Source: Pinus tabuliformis
Lineage: Eukaryota > Streptophyta > Pinopsida > Pinales > Pinaceae
Reading direction: 5' to 3'
Assembly: GCA_031772625.1 (NCBI GenBank)
Contig: CM062816.1
Coordinates: 631,501,269-631,565,268 of the forward strand
Length of the DNA stretch: 64,000 bases
Below, in pieces: positions 1 through 11,285 of the stretch; position 1 is the first letter of the stretch, and every line of letters starts with the position of its first letter. The notes beneath the pieces are model-generated. The model ran no database searches. It had not been told where the DNA came from and saw only the letters and a list, made by a program, of their open reading frames with translations. The position numbers and the translations under genes were made by a program.

Positions 1-2747
1 TGAGGGAGGACTTTTTTGATGAGCTTCCATACAGGAGTGCACGGTCTTTCAGCAATTGATTCATAGAGGACATTAGAATTTGGACCGTTGAGATACTTTC
101 TTTTCAAAACCTCCACCCACCAGGAGCCTTTTCCTATAAGCATTCTCCAGATTAGTTTGAATCCCATAGCTCTATTGGAGAGACTTGGGATTTTGATGGC
201 TAGGCCCCCTTTTTCGAATGGAAGAATAACTTGGTCCCATCTGACAAGGCTGAATTTTTTTGAATCTTGCTTCCCTCCCTGCCAGAGGAAGCTTCTCATA
301 ATTAGTTCCATATGCTTGTGGGTGCTGGCGGGAGCCAAGGTTACTGCATATTGATAGATGGGGAGGGCTGAAAGGATAGCCTTGATGAGGGTAGTTCTGC
401 CAGCCAAATTTAGCCAAGACAACCCCCAGCTTTGGAGAAGACCTCTCATTTTTTCTATGTGCTTTACCCAAATTTCGGACTTGACTGTGTCTTTTGCTAA
501 GGGCAGACCCAAATATGAGAAATAGCTCCAGTTTCTTTGCACTGGAATGTCCAGGATCGAGGAGATTCTTTGCATGATTTGAGAAGAGACATTCCAGGTG
601 TATATCTTGCATTTTTTATTGTTTAGCTTTCCCCCTGAGGCTGCCAGGAATGAGTCCAGAATTTTCTTGAATCTTTTTGCCATCAGACTTGAGGCTCCCC
701 CGATTAGAAGGGTGTCATCCGCAAAGAGCGAATGATTGATTTCTTTGGTCCCTCTTTCTATACTGATCCCAGTGATCTCCTTTTGTTTGCGAAGTTTTTC
801 CAAGTGGATGCTCAAGGTTTCCGCCATTATGATGAACAAAAATGGTGAGAGGGGGCAGCCTTGCCTCAGACCCCTAGAGCTTCTAAAGTAGCTGCTTGGT
901 CGACCATTGATCAGGGGGGCGGTCCAGGGGTTAGAGATGCACTCCATGATGATGCTTATGAATTTGTTGGAGATCCCGAATTTTTTGAGGACTTCTGTCA
1001 GGAAGTGATGGTCAACCCTGTCAAAGGCATTTGCCATGTCTAATTTGATGATCATGCCTCTTTCTTTTCTGTTGATGCTACTGTGAATTGCTTCTTGTAT
1101 CAAAATGACGTTGTCCGTGATTTGTCTATGAGGGACAAATCCTCCTTGATTCTCTGAAATGAGATAGGGAAGAAGCTTTTTAAGCCTGTTGGCTAGGATT
1201 TTAGTGACTATCTTGTAAGAGACATTGCATAGAGAAATAGGCCTGAAACGGTCGAAGGAAAGGGGATTAAGGTCCTTGGGGATGAGGGCAAGGTGTGAGG
1301 ATTTAGTATTTTCCCCCATTTTGAATTTTTTGAAAACATTTTTTACCATCCTTACGAAGTCTTTTTTTATTGTGTCCCAGTGATTTCTGAAGAAGGCGGC
1401 AGTGAAACCATCGGGTCCCGGGGCCTTGTCCAGCTGCATGCTGAAGACCGCCAACCTGATCTCCTCCTCTGAGACATCGAGGTCCAGTTCTCTATTTTGC
1501 GAATCAGAGATTTTACTCTCGACAGGTCTAAGGAAATCCGTGTTGTCCGAGGACTGAGGAACTGCTGATAAAAGAGCTTTAAAATGTCTGTGCGCTGCCT
1601 CTTTGATACCTTCTTGGTCGCTGATCTCATTCCCCTCTGCCAAAATTTTGTCGATTTGGTTTCCGGCCCGTCTGAGCTTTATGCTGTTGTGGAAGAAGGA
1701 AGTGTTTTTGTCTCCAGCTCTAAGCCAGAGACACCTTGATTTCTGACGTTGTTCTTCTTCCTCTATTCTATTTTGCCTGTAGAGTTCCTTGTACATTTCG
1801 TTTTCTTGGATTTGGTCCTCCTTTGTGTATTGGATGTTCTCTTTGTCCTGGTTCCACTGGTCCAACTGCTTATGAAGATCTGCTCTGTTTTTGTTTTCCA
1901 TTGCTGCATTTGTTCTTGCCCACTGGGGCGAGCCATTGACTTCCTTAGCCCACTGATCTTTTATAAGAGTGCGGAAGTCATCTTTGGAGTCCCAGACTTT
2001 GTTGTATTTGAAGGGGAGGGGCCCCAGATTTCTTCCCTTGTCCAAAGTCATGACCACGGGCTTATGGTCTGAGGCAGAGGCGTGGATGATTTTGTTTTTG
2101 ATTGAGGAAAAGCCTGCTACAATTCTTTCATGTACAAGGATTCTGTCAAGTCTCTCTTTGATGTTGTGGATGCCAATTCTTTTGTTGCTCCAAGTAAATT
2201 TCCCGTTATGAGGAGGGATGTCGATAAGGTTGTGAGTTTGGATTATTGCTTCCAGCGAGTCTCTTGAAGGGTCCGCGAGGAAGTTCCCGCCTAGTTTTTC
2301 CTCAACATTCCTTATTAGATTCAGATCTCCACCCAAGAAAATGTTCCTATCTTGAGCGGCCTGCAAATCTGAAGTTATTGAATCCCAGCAGAGAGCTTTG
2401 TCCCTGTAGTGGTTCGGGGCGTAGATGTTATAGACAATGTATTCTTCTTTTGAGACTTTGTTTTTAAGGTCTGTTCTTACCCACCAATTGCAAGAATGTT
2501 GATTGGTGAGGTCCCATTTGTTCTTGTTCCATAAAGTTCCTATACCTCCTGAGGCACCTGCTGCGCCTATTGCTGTACCTGTAAAGCTTTTGTATCTTTT
2601 GGTATGTTTTTGGAAGTCTTGTTCAGATATTTTGGTCTCCTGGATAAGGAGGAGGTCTGGTTGCTCTTGATTGATTATATCCCGGACTGCATTTTCTTTT
2701 AGGGAGGAGCCCATCCCCCTGCAATTCCAAGAGACCAATATCATCAT
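1..2747 (-). CDS. LINE-A ORF2: AP-type endonuclease and reverse transcriptase (partial)
   Basis: Open from ATG at 2747 to the window edge, 915 codons without a stop. Residues 1 to about 230 form the apurinic-type endonuclease that nicks target DNA: SWNCRGMG at the N-terminus, QET with catalytic Glu37, a GGDLN motif and SDHKP near the domain end. The reverse transcriptase follows: FRPISLCN, a catalytic LDMANAFD, RGLRQGCPLSP, and FADD at residues 675-678 (codons around 722-714). All expected acidic residues of these motifs are present. The protein would prime cDNA at the nicked target. The start overlaps the ORF1 stop in an ATGA (2747-2744). A C-terminal zinc region and RNase H, as in LINE-B and LINE-C, would be expected beyond base 1. 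Confidence 0.9.
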   Translation of the reverse strand, partial: MMILVSWNCRGMGSSLKENAVRDIINQEQPDLLLIQETKISEQDFQKHTKRYKSFTGTAIGAAGASGGIGTLWNKNKWDLTNQHSCNWWVRTDLKNKVSKEEYIVYNIYAPNHYRDKALCWDSITSDLQAAQDRNIFLGGDLNLIRNVEEKLGGNFLADPSRDSLEAIIQTHNLIDIPPHNGKFTWSNKRIGIHNIKERLDRILVHERIVAGFSSIKNKIIHASASDHKPVVMTLDKGRNLGPLPFKYNKVWDSKDDFRTLIKDQWAKEVNGSPQWARTNAAMENKNRADLHKQLDQWNQDKENIQYTKEDQIQENEMYKELYRQNRIEEEEQRQKSRCLWLRAGDKNTSFFHNSIKLRRAGNQIDKILAEGNEISDQEGIKEAAHRHFKALLSAVPQSSDNTDFLRPVESKISDSQNRELDLDVSEEEIRLAVFSMQLDKAPGPDGFTAAFFRNHWDTIKKDFVRMVKNVFKKFKMGENTKSSHLALIPKDLNPLSFDRFRPISLCNVSYKIVTKILANRLKKLLPYLISENQGGFVPHRQITDNVILIQEAIHSSINRKERGMIIKLDMANAFDRVDHHFLTEVLKKFGISNKFISIIMECISNPWTAPLINGRPSSYFRSSRGLRQGCPLSPFLFIIMAETLSIHLEKLRKQKEITGISIERGTKEINHSLFADDTLLIGGASSLMAKRFKKILDSFLAASGGKLNNKKCKIYTWNVSSQIMQRISSILDIPVQRNWSYFSYLGLPLAKDTVKSEIWVKHIEKMRGLLQSWGLSWLNLAGRTTLIKAILSALPIYQYAVTLAPASTHKHMELIMRSFLWQGGKQDSKKFSLVRWDQVILPFEKGGLAIKIPSLSNRAMGFKLIWRMLIGKGSWWVEVLKRKYLNGPNSNVLYESIAERPCTPVWKLIKKVLP

Positions 2748-4001
2748 TTACCAATTTTTGAGTGAGTCCCGCTCCTCTCCTTTGTCTTTTCCCCATTTCC
2801 TTTTTGTTTGTCTAGGTATGTGTCCATTGGTTGCTGAGTTCCAGTGGCCATTTCTTTCGCTGCTGTTTCATCTCTGATTTCCTTGTTTGACTTCCTGCCT
2901 GCTTTTTTCGGAGGGTCAGAGGAGAGGCTAGCTTCTTTCAGTTTGTTTCTGGTAAGGATTCGCTCAATGGTTGGGGGAGGAGAGGACGGGGGCAGCGAGG
3001 GGGAGGGGATGACTGCAAGGGCAGTGTCTCGGGGAGATGAGGGGGGAGATATGGGATCTTCCACTGACAGGGATTCGAAAGGGTTGGAGGATGAGGGGAA
3101 GGGAGGGGCTGAACTGGAGGAGGGGGGGAGGAGGAGCAATAGGGGATTCCGGAGTAGGCTTGGCGCTAGGACCTTGAGAGGGGGTAGATTTTTTCTTTTT
3201 TACTTGTTCCCAAGAGCCTTCAGAGGTTTCAGCATTTCCATTAGACTCATTTAATTTTAACTTGCTACACCTATTTGCGAAATGTCCATATTCGTGACAT
3301 ACCTTGCATTTGAAGGGCAGCTGCTCGTAGTCTAGCTGTTGGATGTGTGTCCATTGATCTACTTTGATCTTGATGGCTTCCGGCAGGCCTTTCCCAAGGT
3401 CGACTTCAACGCAAATCCTTGCGCAGGCGTGCATGTTCTCCTTTGGCTCAGATCTGTCAATGTATTTACCGACTGCGTTCCCAATAGCCTTTACTGATTC
3501 GTCTCCCCAGCAGTGTAGCGGCAGATGGGGTAGGCGGACCCAAACCGGGACAGCATTTGGAATGTCCATTTCCGGATCGAAGTCAGGAGACCATCTGTTC
3601 AGGTAGAGGCCTCGAGAGTCCATGAAATAGGGCCCGTTTCTAAAGATAAGGTTCCTGTCCTCTTTTGATTCGAACAGAAAGGTGTAGAAGCCCCTTCCAC
3701 AGAATCTGATGGCTATTTTTCCTTGTATTATCGCATTCCAGTTGCGTTCCACCCATTTTTGAACTGCTCTGGGCGAAGGCCAGAGGCCGGTGAACTGGCC
3801 TACGAGGCCTCTTTCAGCTAAAGCGATTGCTGCCTTCCTCGGGAGGGTGGGGGGAAGAGATACTTCAGGGATTTCATCAAGTTTCTTGACGAACTTTGTC
3901 GCAGATGGACGGATTCTTGTTGATGCATTCTCAGGGATAAGAGATGCGAACAGTTTCTCATAGTCTTCCGGTTCTGGGGACGATGGCTCAGTCCCAGCCA
4001 T
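2744..4001 (-). pseudogene. LINE-A ORF1: DUF4283 and CCHC RNA-binding protein, one frameshift
   Basis: Plant L1 ORF1 protein that would bind element RNA. It starts at ATG 4001-3999. A DUF4283-like domain spans residues of about 50-215 (GLVGQFTGLWPSP, RNGPYFMDSRGLYLNRW, PVWVRLPHLPLHCW) and a CCHC knuckle lies at residues 232-245 (codons from 3308). The first frame runs to 2964. The Pro/Ser-rich C-terminus continues in another frame to TGA at 2746-2744. The frames cross near 3117-3135, inside a G-run (C-run on the coding strand), so one indel there explains the break. Apart from this the protein looks intact. A sequencing or assembly slip in the homopolymer is possible. Confidence 0.85.
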
Positions 4002-4235
4002 TGGAAATTAGAGAAGAGCCAGGGCGCAGTCGATCCGGGAAGAGAACGAGAGCTGCAGGGATGGACCCCAGAGCTGGGGCCGGGCAGGAGGCCCGAGGGA
4101 AAGCGGCAGGCGGAGGGGAGCCCAGGGGGGGCGCAGAGAAGACCTAGCAGCGGGGCTGCCAGGCAGGGGCCGGGAGGGCGCAGAGACCAGTGCGGTCGCG
4201 CGGGAGCTCAGCTCGAGGAAATTCCGTTACCAAAG
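4002..4235 (-). promoter_or_regulatory. LINE-A GC-rich 5' leader, possible internal promoter
   Basis: About 230 bases of G- and C-rich sequence lie upstream of ORF1 and stop abruptly at AT-rich DNA. L1 elements carry their promoter inside the 5' UTR, so this is its expected place. I see no specific factor site, and the promoter role is inferred from position. Confidence 0.4.
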
Positions 4236-4457
4236 ATCAAAAAAATAATAATTACTAATATATAAACAAAGAATAATATATAATATTAAAATAATATTTT
4301 AATTTTACATAAAAAATATTTAAATAAACTAAAATAAAACATACAATATATATCTATATATATATAAACTAAATCACTAACCCAAAAAACTATATTAAAT
4401 ATAATTAAACTCATAATATTATTTATGGAACTATTTTTAGGTCAAAAAGATTATACT

Positions 4458-4495
<38 letters not shown>

Positions 4496-5077
4496 TTTTA
4501 ATTTATTAATAAAAATTACAATACAAAAATAATTTAATTTACCTAAAATAAAGCTTACAGTAAAATGCAATAAATGTTATCAACCAAATCAATAACCAAA
4601 ACACCTATATTAAATATAAATAAATTCATAATATTATTTATATAACCATTTTAACCCAGAGACATTATGCTTTTTGTATAATTGAAATATATTTTTCCAC
4701 GTAAATTTTATAATAAAAATTGAGTTTTACAATATTAAATGGAATTGAACTTGCAATATTCGTTATCTAATTATTTTGTAAGGTCACTATACCTTTCTTG
4801 TTTTTATATAATTGAAATATATTTTTGAATTATAATAAATGAATTTTAGAAAACAGAAATGAAATAGATGACGCATGTGATTGCTCTTGTATATTTGAAA
4901 AGCACATCAAAATAATTAATTCTGATTGCTCCTGTATAAAATCTTCAAGCCATCCAAGCTATGAGTAAAATTAATTCTAAGAAAAAACAATGTATTTGAG
5001 AATACCCAATCCCCTGAAAATAGAAATTATAAATAATTCTTTTAATTTAACAAGTTTGTTTTATTTTATTTTTTATT
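4236..5077. other. AT-rich stretch with an (AT)n run
   Basis: Very AT-rich DNA with no credible coding region. An uninterrupted AT dinucleotide run lies at about 4464-4490 and a shorter one at about 4347-4368. A block around 4371-4440 (ending in a run of atattatttatgga type) is echoed at about 4590-4660, suggesting an old local duplication. Confidence 0.6.
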
Positions 5078-5358
5078 AGGTTTACATTAGTATAATATAA
5101 GTATTTCTGGTTTGTTGGTTGGTTGGGTTGTTGAGATATTTTCTCCACAAGTAATCTCTTTGTTTGAATCTCTTGGATCTTATAAGTACTATATATGTGA
5201 GATATATTTTGGTTTTGGTACATAATATATGATTTGTTTGTGTGTATTTTGTGCACTATGTTTCTATATATGTGGAATGTATTTTAGCTTTGGAACATAA
5301 TATATGATTTGTTTTGTGTGTATTATGTCCACTATGTTTCCAATTTCAATTTCTTTGT
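5078..5358 (+). repeat. Left LTR of the 5078-7453 element
   Basis: It is homologous to 7249-7453 but carries an internal tandem duplication: the segment from tatatatgtg to the cactatgtttc motif occurs twice (about 5190-5262 and 5263-5340). It ends just before the primer site at 5359. Confidence 0.55.
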
Positions 5359-5369
5359 TGGTATCAAAG
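5359..5369 (+). other. Primer binding site (initiator Met tRNA type)
   Basis: The sequence tggtatcaaag follows the left repeat directly, as the minus-strand primer site does in Ty1/copia elements. The same motif in reverse complement serves the copia element at 47688-53474. Confidence 0.55.
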
Positions 5370-7248
5370 TTCATATGGGCTTGACTCCCTCAAAGGAGGG
5401 CCCATAGAATGAGAGAGTCGTAAACCTTTAATCTTCTATAGATTATGATATGTAGGAGAGTTGTGTGAAGACTTCCGTGTGGCTTGTTTAATTCCCGTGT
5501 GTAGATCTTTCATTGTGTATAGATCTTTTGTTGTGCAGATATGGATTGTTAGAGTGTGTGTTGATTGTTCTATTGTGAGAAGGAGCTGGAGTATAGAAGC
5601 GTTATCCAACCTGCAAGCCGAGTTTGGAGGAGACAAGGGTATTTGTTATTGCTAAGGAGAGAACACATATATGGTATATCAATGCTTCTAGTGATCTAGC
5701 CTCAGGGACTACCTAAGGGTCAGCAAGGTGCCCAGATTCACGGTCCTTGACACCTGGATTTATCGGATGCGGGTAGCCATAGAAATTGTGCAAGGCTAGA
5801 ATACTTGCACCAAGACATTACATCCATAATTACATAAAGTCCAACAATATTTTCGTCACAAACCCCAGCTACACAGAGTAGATCTACCACCTGGGTCCCC
5901 CTTATCTTGTCGGAGAATACGACATGGAACAGGCTGGAGCTTTGCCTAAGCATCCCAACATGAAGATAAGAGGCACTCATGGCATACCATCAGGCATGGA
6001 AATTGATGGATATGGTTGACAACTAGGATTGAAACTCGAATAATTTGTTGTGGAAAGGAGGAGATAGAGAATCCAGAAATTAATGGATCGAGTTCGACAA
6101 ATTACTGGTGAACATCGCCAAAGTACTATATCAATTGGTTGGATGACTGAAAAGAACATCAGACTTACTGATCAAAAAAATAAAACCTCAAAGAAGAATG
6201 TGAAAAGGAAGGTAATGAGAGGTAGTCCTCTTTTGTGGATTGAGAGAAGTTAGCGACATCCATTGGATTATACAATAGCCATATGTATTACACCTCAAGT
6301 ACCAAATTGAACAATGAATCAAAAAAATCAGTTGATTTTTCAGATCTGAAGAATGAATTAGAAAGGTTACTTTCCCATATTATTGTTGCTTGCATGGAAA
6401 AATTGGGTACTGCATTGGTGGACAACTGCCCAAGATTTGGAGGAAGAGAAAGAAGAGAAATTTCTCAATACAATTTACATACTAATTAAATCCAACAGAC
6501 TGTTGGAAGCATTGGGATGGAAGGTTAATGTTTACAAGATTTAAGTACAAGAGGATGATGATCTTTTGCTGATCGAAGTATATGATTAAGATAAATCTTT
6601 AAAGTCATGGACTTATTAATCGAATTATAGTTGGTATTGCATGGGTCATTGTAATGTAGATTTTTTTTCACTTAGATAGTTTGTTTGTGAAAGTGTAGAA
6701 CCAATTAATGAAAAAAAGCATATAATTAAGCTAGTGATTCTCGACATTCTTCAGTGTTGAGAGAACATATCGCTAATTTTATTAAGTGAGTATGTTATAC
6801 GATGATGGGTCTTGTTGTGCTTTGGGTTTCAAGAGCATCAGTGACAAGTTATTTTTATAATATCCTTGTGTACTGTTATATAGGTCAATTGTATAATTCA
6901 TTGTTCAATACACTTAGTACCTAGACAACTTACCTATATAACTGTCAAATTTGTAGTTTGTTGCATTTGTATATATGGTAGTCAGTGCATAGAGTGGTTC
7001 AGCATTGAGATTGTCCTTTGGGAGGTCAAGAAGCATCAATTCTACAAAGTTCGTCAACGACAGCGAGAGGCGGCTATTTTTTAAATAGAGGTCAAGTGGT
7101 AGCTCCATTAGTGGTGAAGAAAGAGCGGTGTCTACAAGATTCCAGAGTGGATGTAATTGCTGATGAAGACCATATTATATAGATGTGATTTATATGTAAT
7201 TTGTGATTCATGTAATAACGTAATCGTTAAGATGGGACTTGGAAAGAA

Positions 7249-7453
7249 TGATTACAATAATATACATGTAGATTTGGTTTGTTGGTTGGTTGGGTTGTTG
7301 AGATATTTTCTCAACAAGCAATCTCCTTGTTTGGAATCGATTGTATCTCATAAGCACTATATATGTGGGATGTATTTTGGCTTTCGAACATAATATATGA
7401 TTTATTTTGTGTGTATTGTGTACACTATGTCTCCAATTTCAATTTATTTGTCA
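7249..7453 (+). repeat. Right LTR of the 5078-7453 element
   Basis: It matches the left LTR through the ttggttggttgggttgttgag, aagcactatatatgtggga and ccaatttcaattt segments, without the internal duplication. It is preceded by a polypurine-like stretch. Confidence 0.5.
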
Positions 7454-8310
7454 ATGTCTACCTATTATTCTAAGAAATCAAAGCAAATAATCATGTTACA
7501 TAATTAAAGATGTCACAACACAGGATTCAAACTTAAGTAAAAACAACATATAGTCCCCACACATGACCCACACTTGCTTGACCTACATGTTTGTTTTAGG
7601 TGGAGAGGCATCTATATTCTACAATCTTAAGGCGGTTAGGATCCTTGATTTTAATTAAAAATTTGAACTGTAGAAACTATGAGCATGAAGCCACATTGAT
7701 ATCTCATGCATATACATGCCCCCTTATTTTCACCACATTTCTCCATAACTTTCCCACCGTTCCTCTATCTGAGGACTAAAAGGGTAGAGAACAAGCAGAT
7801 CGTGGATCATTGAAAATGGAGAAAGATAAGGGAGTTAGCCAAAGAAAAAAAAATAATCATCAAACTATTTATGTGGGAAGTAAAGTGAAGAATTGCGTTA
7901 TGGATGCATGCACTAGCATGTGGGAAAGTTTGCAATATGTAAAATCTTTCCATGTTTCTCAAGTGAGGTGATAATCATCAAAATTGATGAAGTACATAAT
8001 TGGCATCATATTTAATGTTTTAATCACATATTTCAATTTCGTTGGATGGATGAACAGGTCAAGTAATTGAGCACTAAAGACCCATGCATGAACAAGAGGT
8101 TATAGGCATTCATAGTTCATGAATGTTAAGCATTTCAGTATTTGTTTATCTTTTATTCGTAAATATTTTATTTTATGTACTTACGGTGTTTTTTTTTTTT
8201 TCTATTTTTTACAAGCACAACTTAGTGTGATTCTCTGTAATCCTACTAAATAGTTAGTGGAATAATTTCTTTCTATGGAAGGGATTCTTAGCGACGCTTG
8301 TTATTTGCAT
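7454..8310. other. No gene seen
   Basis: Moderately AT-rich DNA with poly-T at about 8190-8200. I see no coding region, RNA gene or recognisable repeat. It ends at the CATAA target site of gypsy-1. Confidence 0.5.
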
Positions 8311-8315
8311 CATAA

Positions 8316-10342
8316 TGTAACACCCTCCTCCCACATCTACTCAAGCAACCAGCCAGTCAGGGTAAACATGTGATGAGAGGCCACTATGATATGATTCAAC
8401 CTCCTAAGTCATGTTAAGGCAGTGGAACCGATGGAAACACACCATACAGGCGTTCAACATCATCATTAGGACCCTCAAGAACCAATCCAACACTTCAAGC
8501 AGCTTGTCCCTGGGTCCCACTAAACTTTTGGACAACTTTCCCACTTGACGCTCTCATGTTATGGACATGCCAGCGTCCAGGGACCTCTCGACACTCTCAT
8601 AGGCCTGGAAGCCAACATCCAAGGACTCTTTTTCTTAGTTCTTTGCCAGTGTCCCTAGGAATTAAGCCACATTTTCAGGCCCATAGCCCAAGTCACTTCC
8701 CAAAACTGCATGATTCCTTCAGAATAGTAAATTAACAAGGAAATGATAGTACAAAAGAAATCACTTGAATGAGACCTTGACTGGACCCCTACTAGCCATA
8801 ACAGACATTTCTTCAAACATATCATGAATATGTAATCTACAAGTGTAAATAACATATCTGAGCATAGGGGTCTCATACTTAGCTGAGAAACGCAAAGAAA
8901 CATTGATGCCTCAACACATCAACTGCCATTTCATCCATTAGGTCATAGATACATTTATCATTCATTTACAAGTAATTTAATGATGGGATTCATACATAGC
9001 TTCTGTCATAAAACATATAAACAACTAGCATAATAGCAACAAAAATACTCATGAAATGACAACCATATAAACCACGTATAATCCAATATAATAATCATAG
9101 AAATACAAGGAGAAATAACCTCATATTGATGATGCAAAATCCAAACCCAAGATGGGACTTCCACGTTCCACCTGACCGTAGAATGGCTGAGGCAAATCTC
9201 TCTTCAACCATTCACCCCCATGCCATATTCCAAGCATGAATGTGGGATATCATAGAACACATCAATAAAAAACCATCCAGGTCTTCCAGTGGCCAACCAC
9301 CTCAACCCATCAAACAGTGATTCCACCTCATGGTCGGACATCACAAAACCATCATCATATTGGTCTCCATCCAAGCCTTCCAGGGCTTCCAGAGCGTTTT
9401 TTCCAACCAAGGATTCCAAGACTAGTAACTCAACCCACAACTATCGTTGGGCTTCCAGAGCATTTGTCCAACTAGGGCTTCCAGGACTAGTAACTCAACC
9501 CACCAACGGATCCCAGAGTGTTTTTCCAACCAAGGCTTCCAAGACTAGTAACTCAACCCAATCTGTTACAGGGGTTCTAGAGCATTTGTCCAACCAGGGA
9601 TTCCAGGAACTAATAACTTAACCCAAGCTAAGGAAACATGAGAACCAAACAAAAAAAAATAATGAAAATGAACCCAAAATCACCATGGCTATCCAGGAAA
9701 TGGAAAAGCTATGGAAATCCACTATCAATCCAGGAAATCCTCCATGCCAATGATAGATCACAACCATGAAACCACATGCATGCCAAAACTAGTGAGGAAA
9801 ACATACATGTAACTTGGTACCTGTAAGAAAATATCGTTGTAGCTATTGATCCTGATGTCCTCTTGTGCTTTCTTTCTCTTCCTTTTCCTTCTTGCTCCAA
9901 AAATCCAAGTATGTCACACCCTCCAAGAGTGCTCCAAGAAAAATATAAGTATCCAAGAGAATGAGAGAGAGAGAGAGAGAATAATGAGAGCTCCAAAATT
10001 GAATTGACAAAAGGTTATCAACTGATCCTCAAAAGCCTTTTTATGAGTGAGGCCTCTATTTTCCTTCATTTTCCTCCTCACATGCAACCTGTGACCTTCC
10101 ACCTCCCTTTTTCTCCTAATTTCCATTATTTTCATAAATAAATGTGCCAAAAATTCCATTTTCCTTTCCAAAGCCTTAGCCATTTCCTTTGCCAATTTCC
10201 TTAACCATTAATCAATCATAAGTAATCCCCATCACTAGGATTTTGCCCGACATTCATCTTGGAATAAGTTTCCCATCAACTGTGGTTATAATTTTTCCTT
10301 TATTAACTTTTATTATATGGAATTTTCATCAGGGCTATTACA
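8316..10342 (-). repeat. Gypsy-1 3' LTR (left)
   Basis: 2027 bases, TG...CA. It contains a tandem array of about 65-base units at about 9373-9625 (each with a cttccaagactagtaactca-like core) and a GA run at about 9963-9981 that is longer than in the other LTR. Confidence 0.9.
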
Positions 10343-10358
10343 TAACCCTCCCCCTTGG
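10343..10358 (-). other. Gypsy-1 polypurine tract
   Basis: On the minus strand this reads as a purine-rich ccaagggggagggtta directly before the 3' LTR, the plus-strand primer position of an LTR retrotransposon. Confidence 0.75.
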
Positions 10359-11285
10359 AGGAATATCATCCTCGGTGTTCAACAACACCTATAACCAAAA
10401 ATTTGTTGTAAGTAAAATATACTACCGATGAAGCTTTATAACTTAGTTCATTGCAGTATTTACAATGATCATCCTGCTGAGAAGCAAACCAACATAAAAA
10501 CATAACAAACATAACATCATATTCATATTGCACCCATACTGCTTATTGGAGCTTTATAACATATAGCGCATCGTAGTATTTAAATCCATATACATATGTA
10601 CATATACCGAAATCACCAAACATATACCAAAACATATACCAAGACATATACCAAAACACCATGCCAAAACTGTTTTGCCTCAACCAGAAAACAAGGAAGG
10701 ATACATAGCCCGCATCTGATCCACCATCTACCATGTAGCTTCATTGGGCCCAAAGTGCTTTGATTTCACTTTAACTTGCTTGATTGCTTAGTTCTTGAGC
10801 ATGAGAACCTTTTTCTAAAATATACACTAAGGCTCTGGCTGGAATTCTCCATCTAGTTCCACCTGCAATACAGACCAGTCAATCACATGATCAACATCTC
10901 TAACATACTTCTTAAGAAATGACACATGGAAAACATCATGGAATTTCACTGTCGGAGGTAGTGCAAGTCGATAGGCTACTAGCCCAATCCTCTCAATAAT
11001 ATTGAAGGGTCCACAAAATCATGGTTCCAGCTTGGCACATGATCCAATCCATAAGGAGCCCTTCTTCGATTTGATGCACAAGTACACCTATTTCCCAACC
11101 TGAACTCCTTGAAAAACTTGTTTTGATCTGCATAACTCTTCTGCATATACTATGTTGCCTTTATATTTTTATTTATAACCTACATTTATTGTTTCATGCC
11201 TGCCAACCTATATGGTCCAATCAACACTCTGTTAATCGGATCACTCCAACTAATAGGAGTATTACAACTCCGCCCATAAAATGCC

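Larger units (their letters stand above)
1..4235 (-). mobile_element. LINE-A, L1-type non-LTR retrotransposon (3' end outside window)
   Basis: An L1-clade plant LINE read on the minus strand: GC-rich 5' leader (about 4002-4235), ORF1 (4001-2744) and ORF2 (2747 to the window edge). The composition changes sharply at about 4235 from GC-rich leader to AT-rich flank, which I take as the 5' end. The 3' half of ORF2 after the RT domain, the poly-A tail and the second target-site duplication would lie left of base 1. Only one clear lesion is visible, a frameshift in ORF1, so this is the best-preserved element in the window. Confidence 0.9.
5078..7453 (+). mobile_element. Decayed LTR-flanked element, non-coding or captured internal region
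   Basis: Two direct repeats, about 5078-5358 and 7249-7453, share the distinctive segments ggtttgttggttggttggg and cataatatatgattt. The left copy is followed at once by tggtatcaaag (5359-5369), the usual initiator-Met tRNA primer site. The right copy is preceded by a purine-rich stretch (about 7229-7248). This is the layout of an LTR retrotransposon. I recognise no gag or pol inside, so it may be non-autonomous or badly decayed. Short open stretches at 5900-6600 are not recognised. The outer ends are approximate and I found no target-site duplication. Confidence 0.55.

Noticed and set aside
172-612. Open frame of 146 codons on the minus strand in another frame of LINE-A
   Set aside because: It lies inside the open ORF2, whose RT thumb residues are clear in the proper frame; this is a shadow.
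3117-3135. Programmed frameshift in LINE-A ORF1
   Set aside because: The site is a plain homopolymer run without a slippery heptamer and structure that I can show, and LINE-B and LINE-C give no support. An indel is simpler.
2844-3254. Gly/Glu-rich open frame on the plus strand
   Set aside because: It is the antisense of the Pro/Ser-rich C-terminus of LINE-A ORF1.
9373-9625. Regularly spaced direct repeats that look like a CRISPR array
   Set aside because: The units diverge, spacers are themselves related, and the block lies inside a plant LTR and is repeated in the other LTR.
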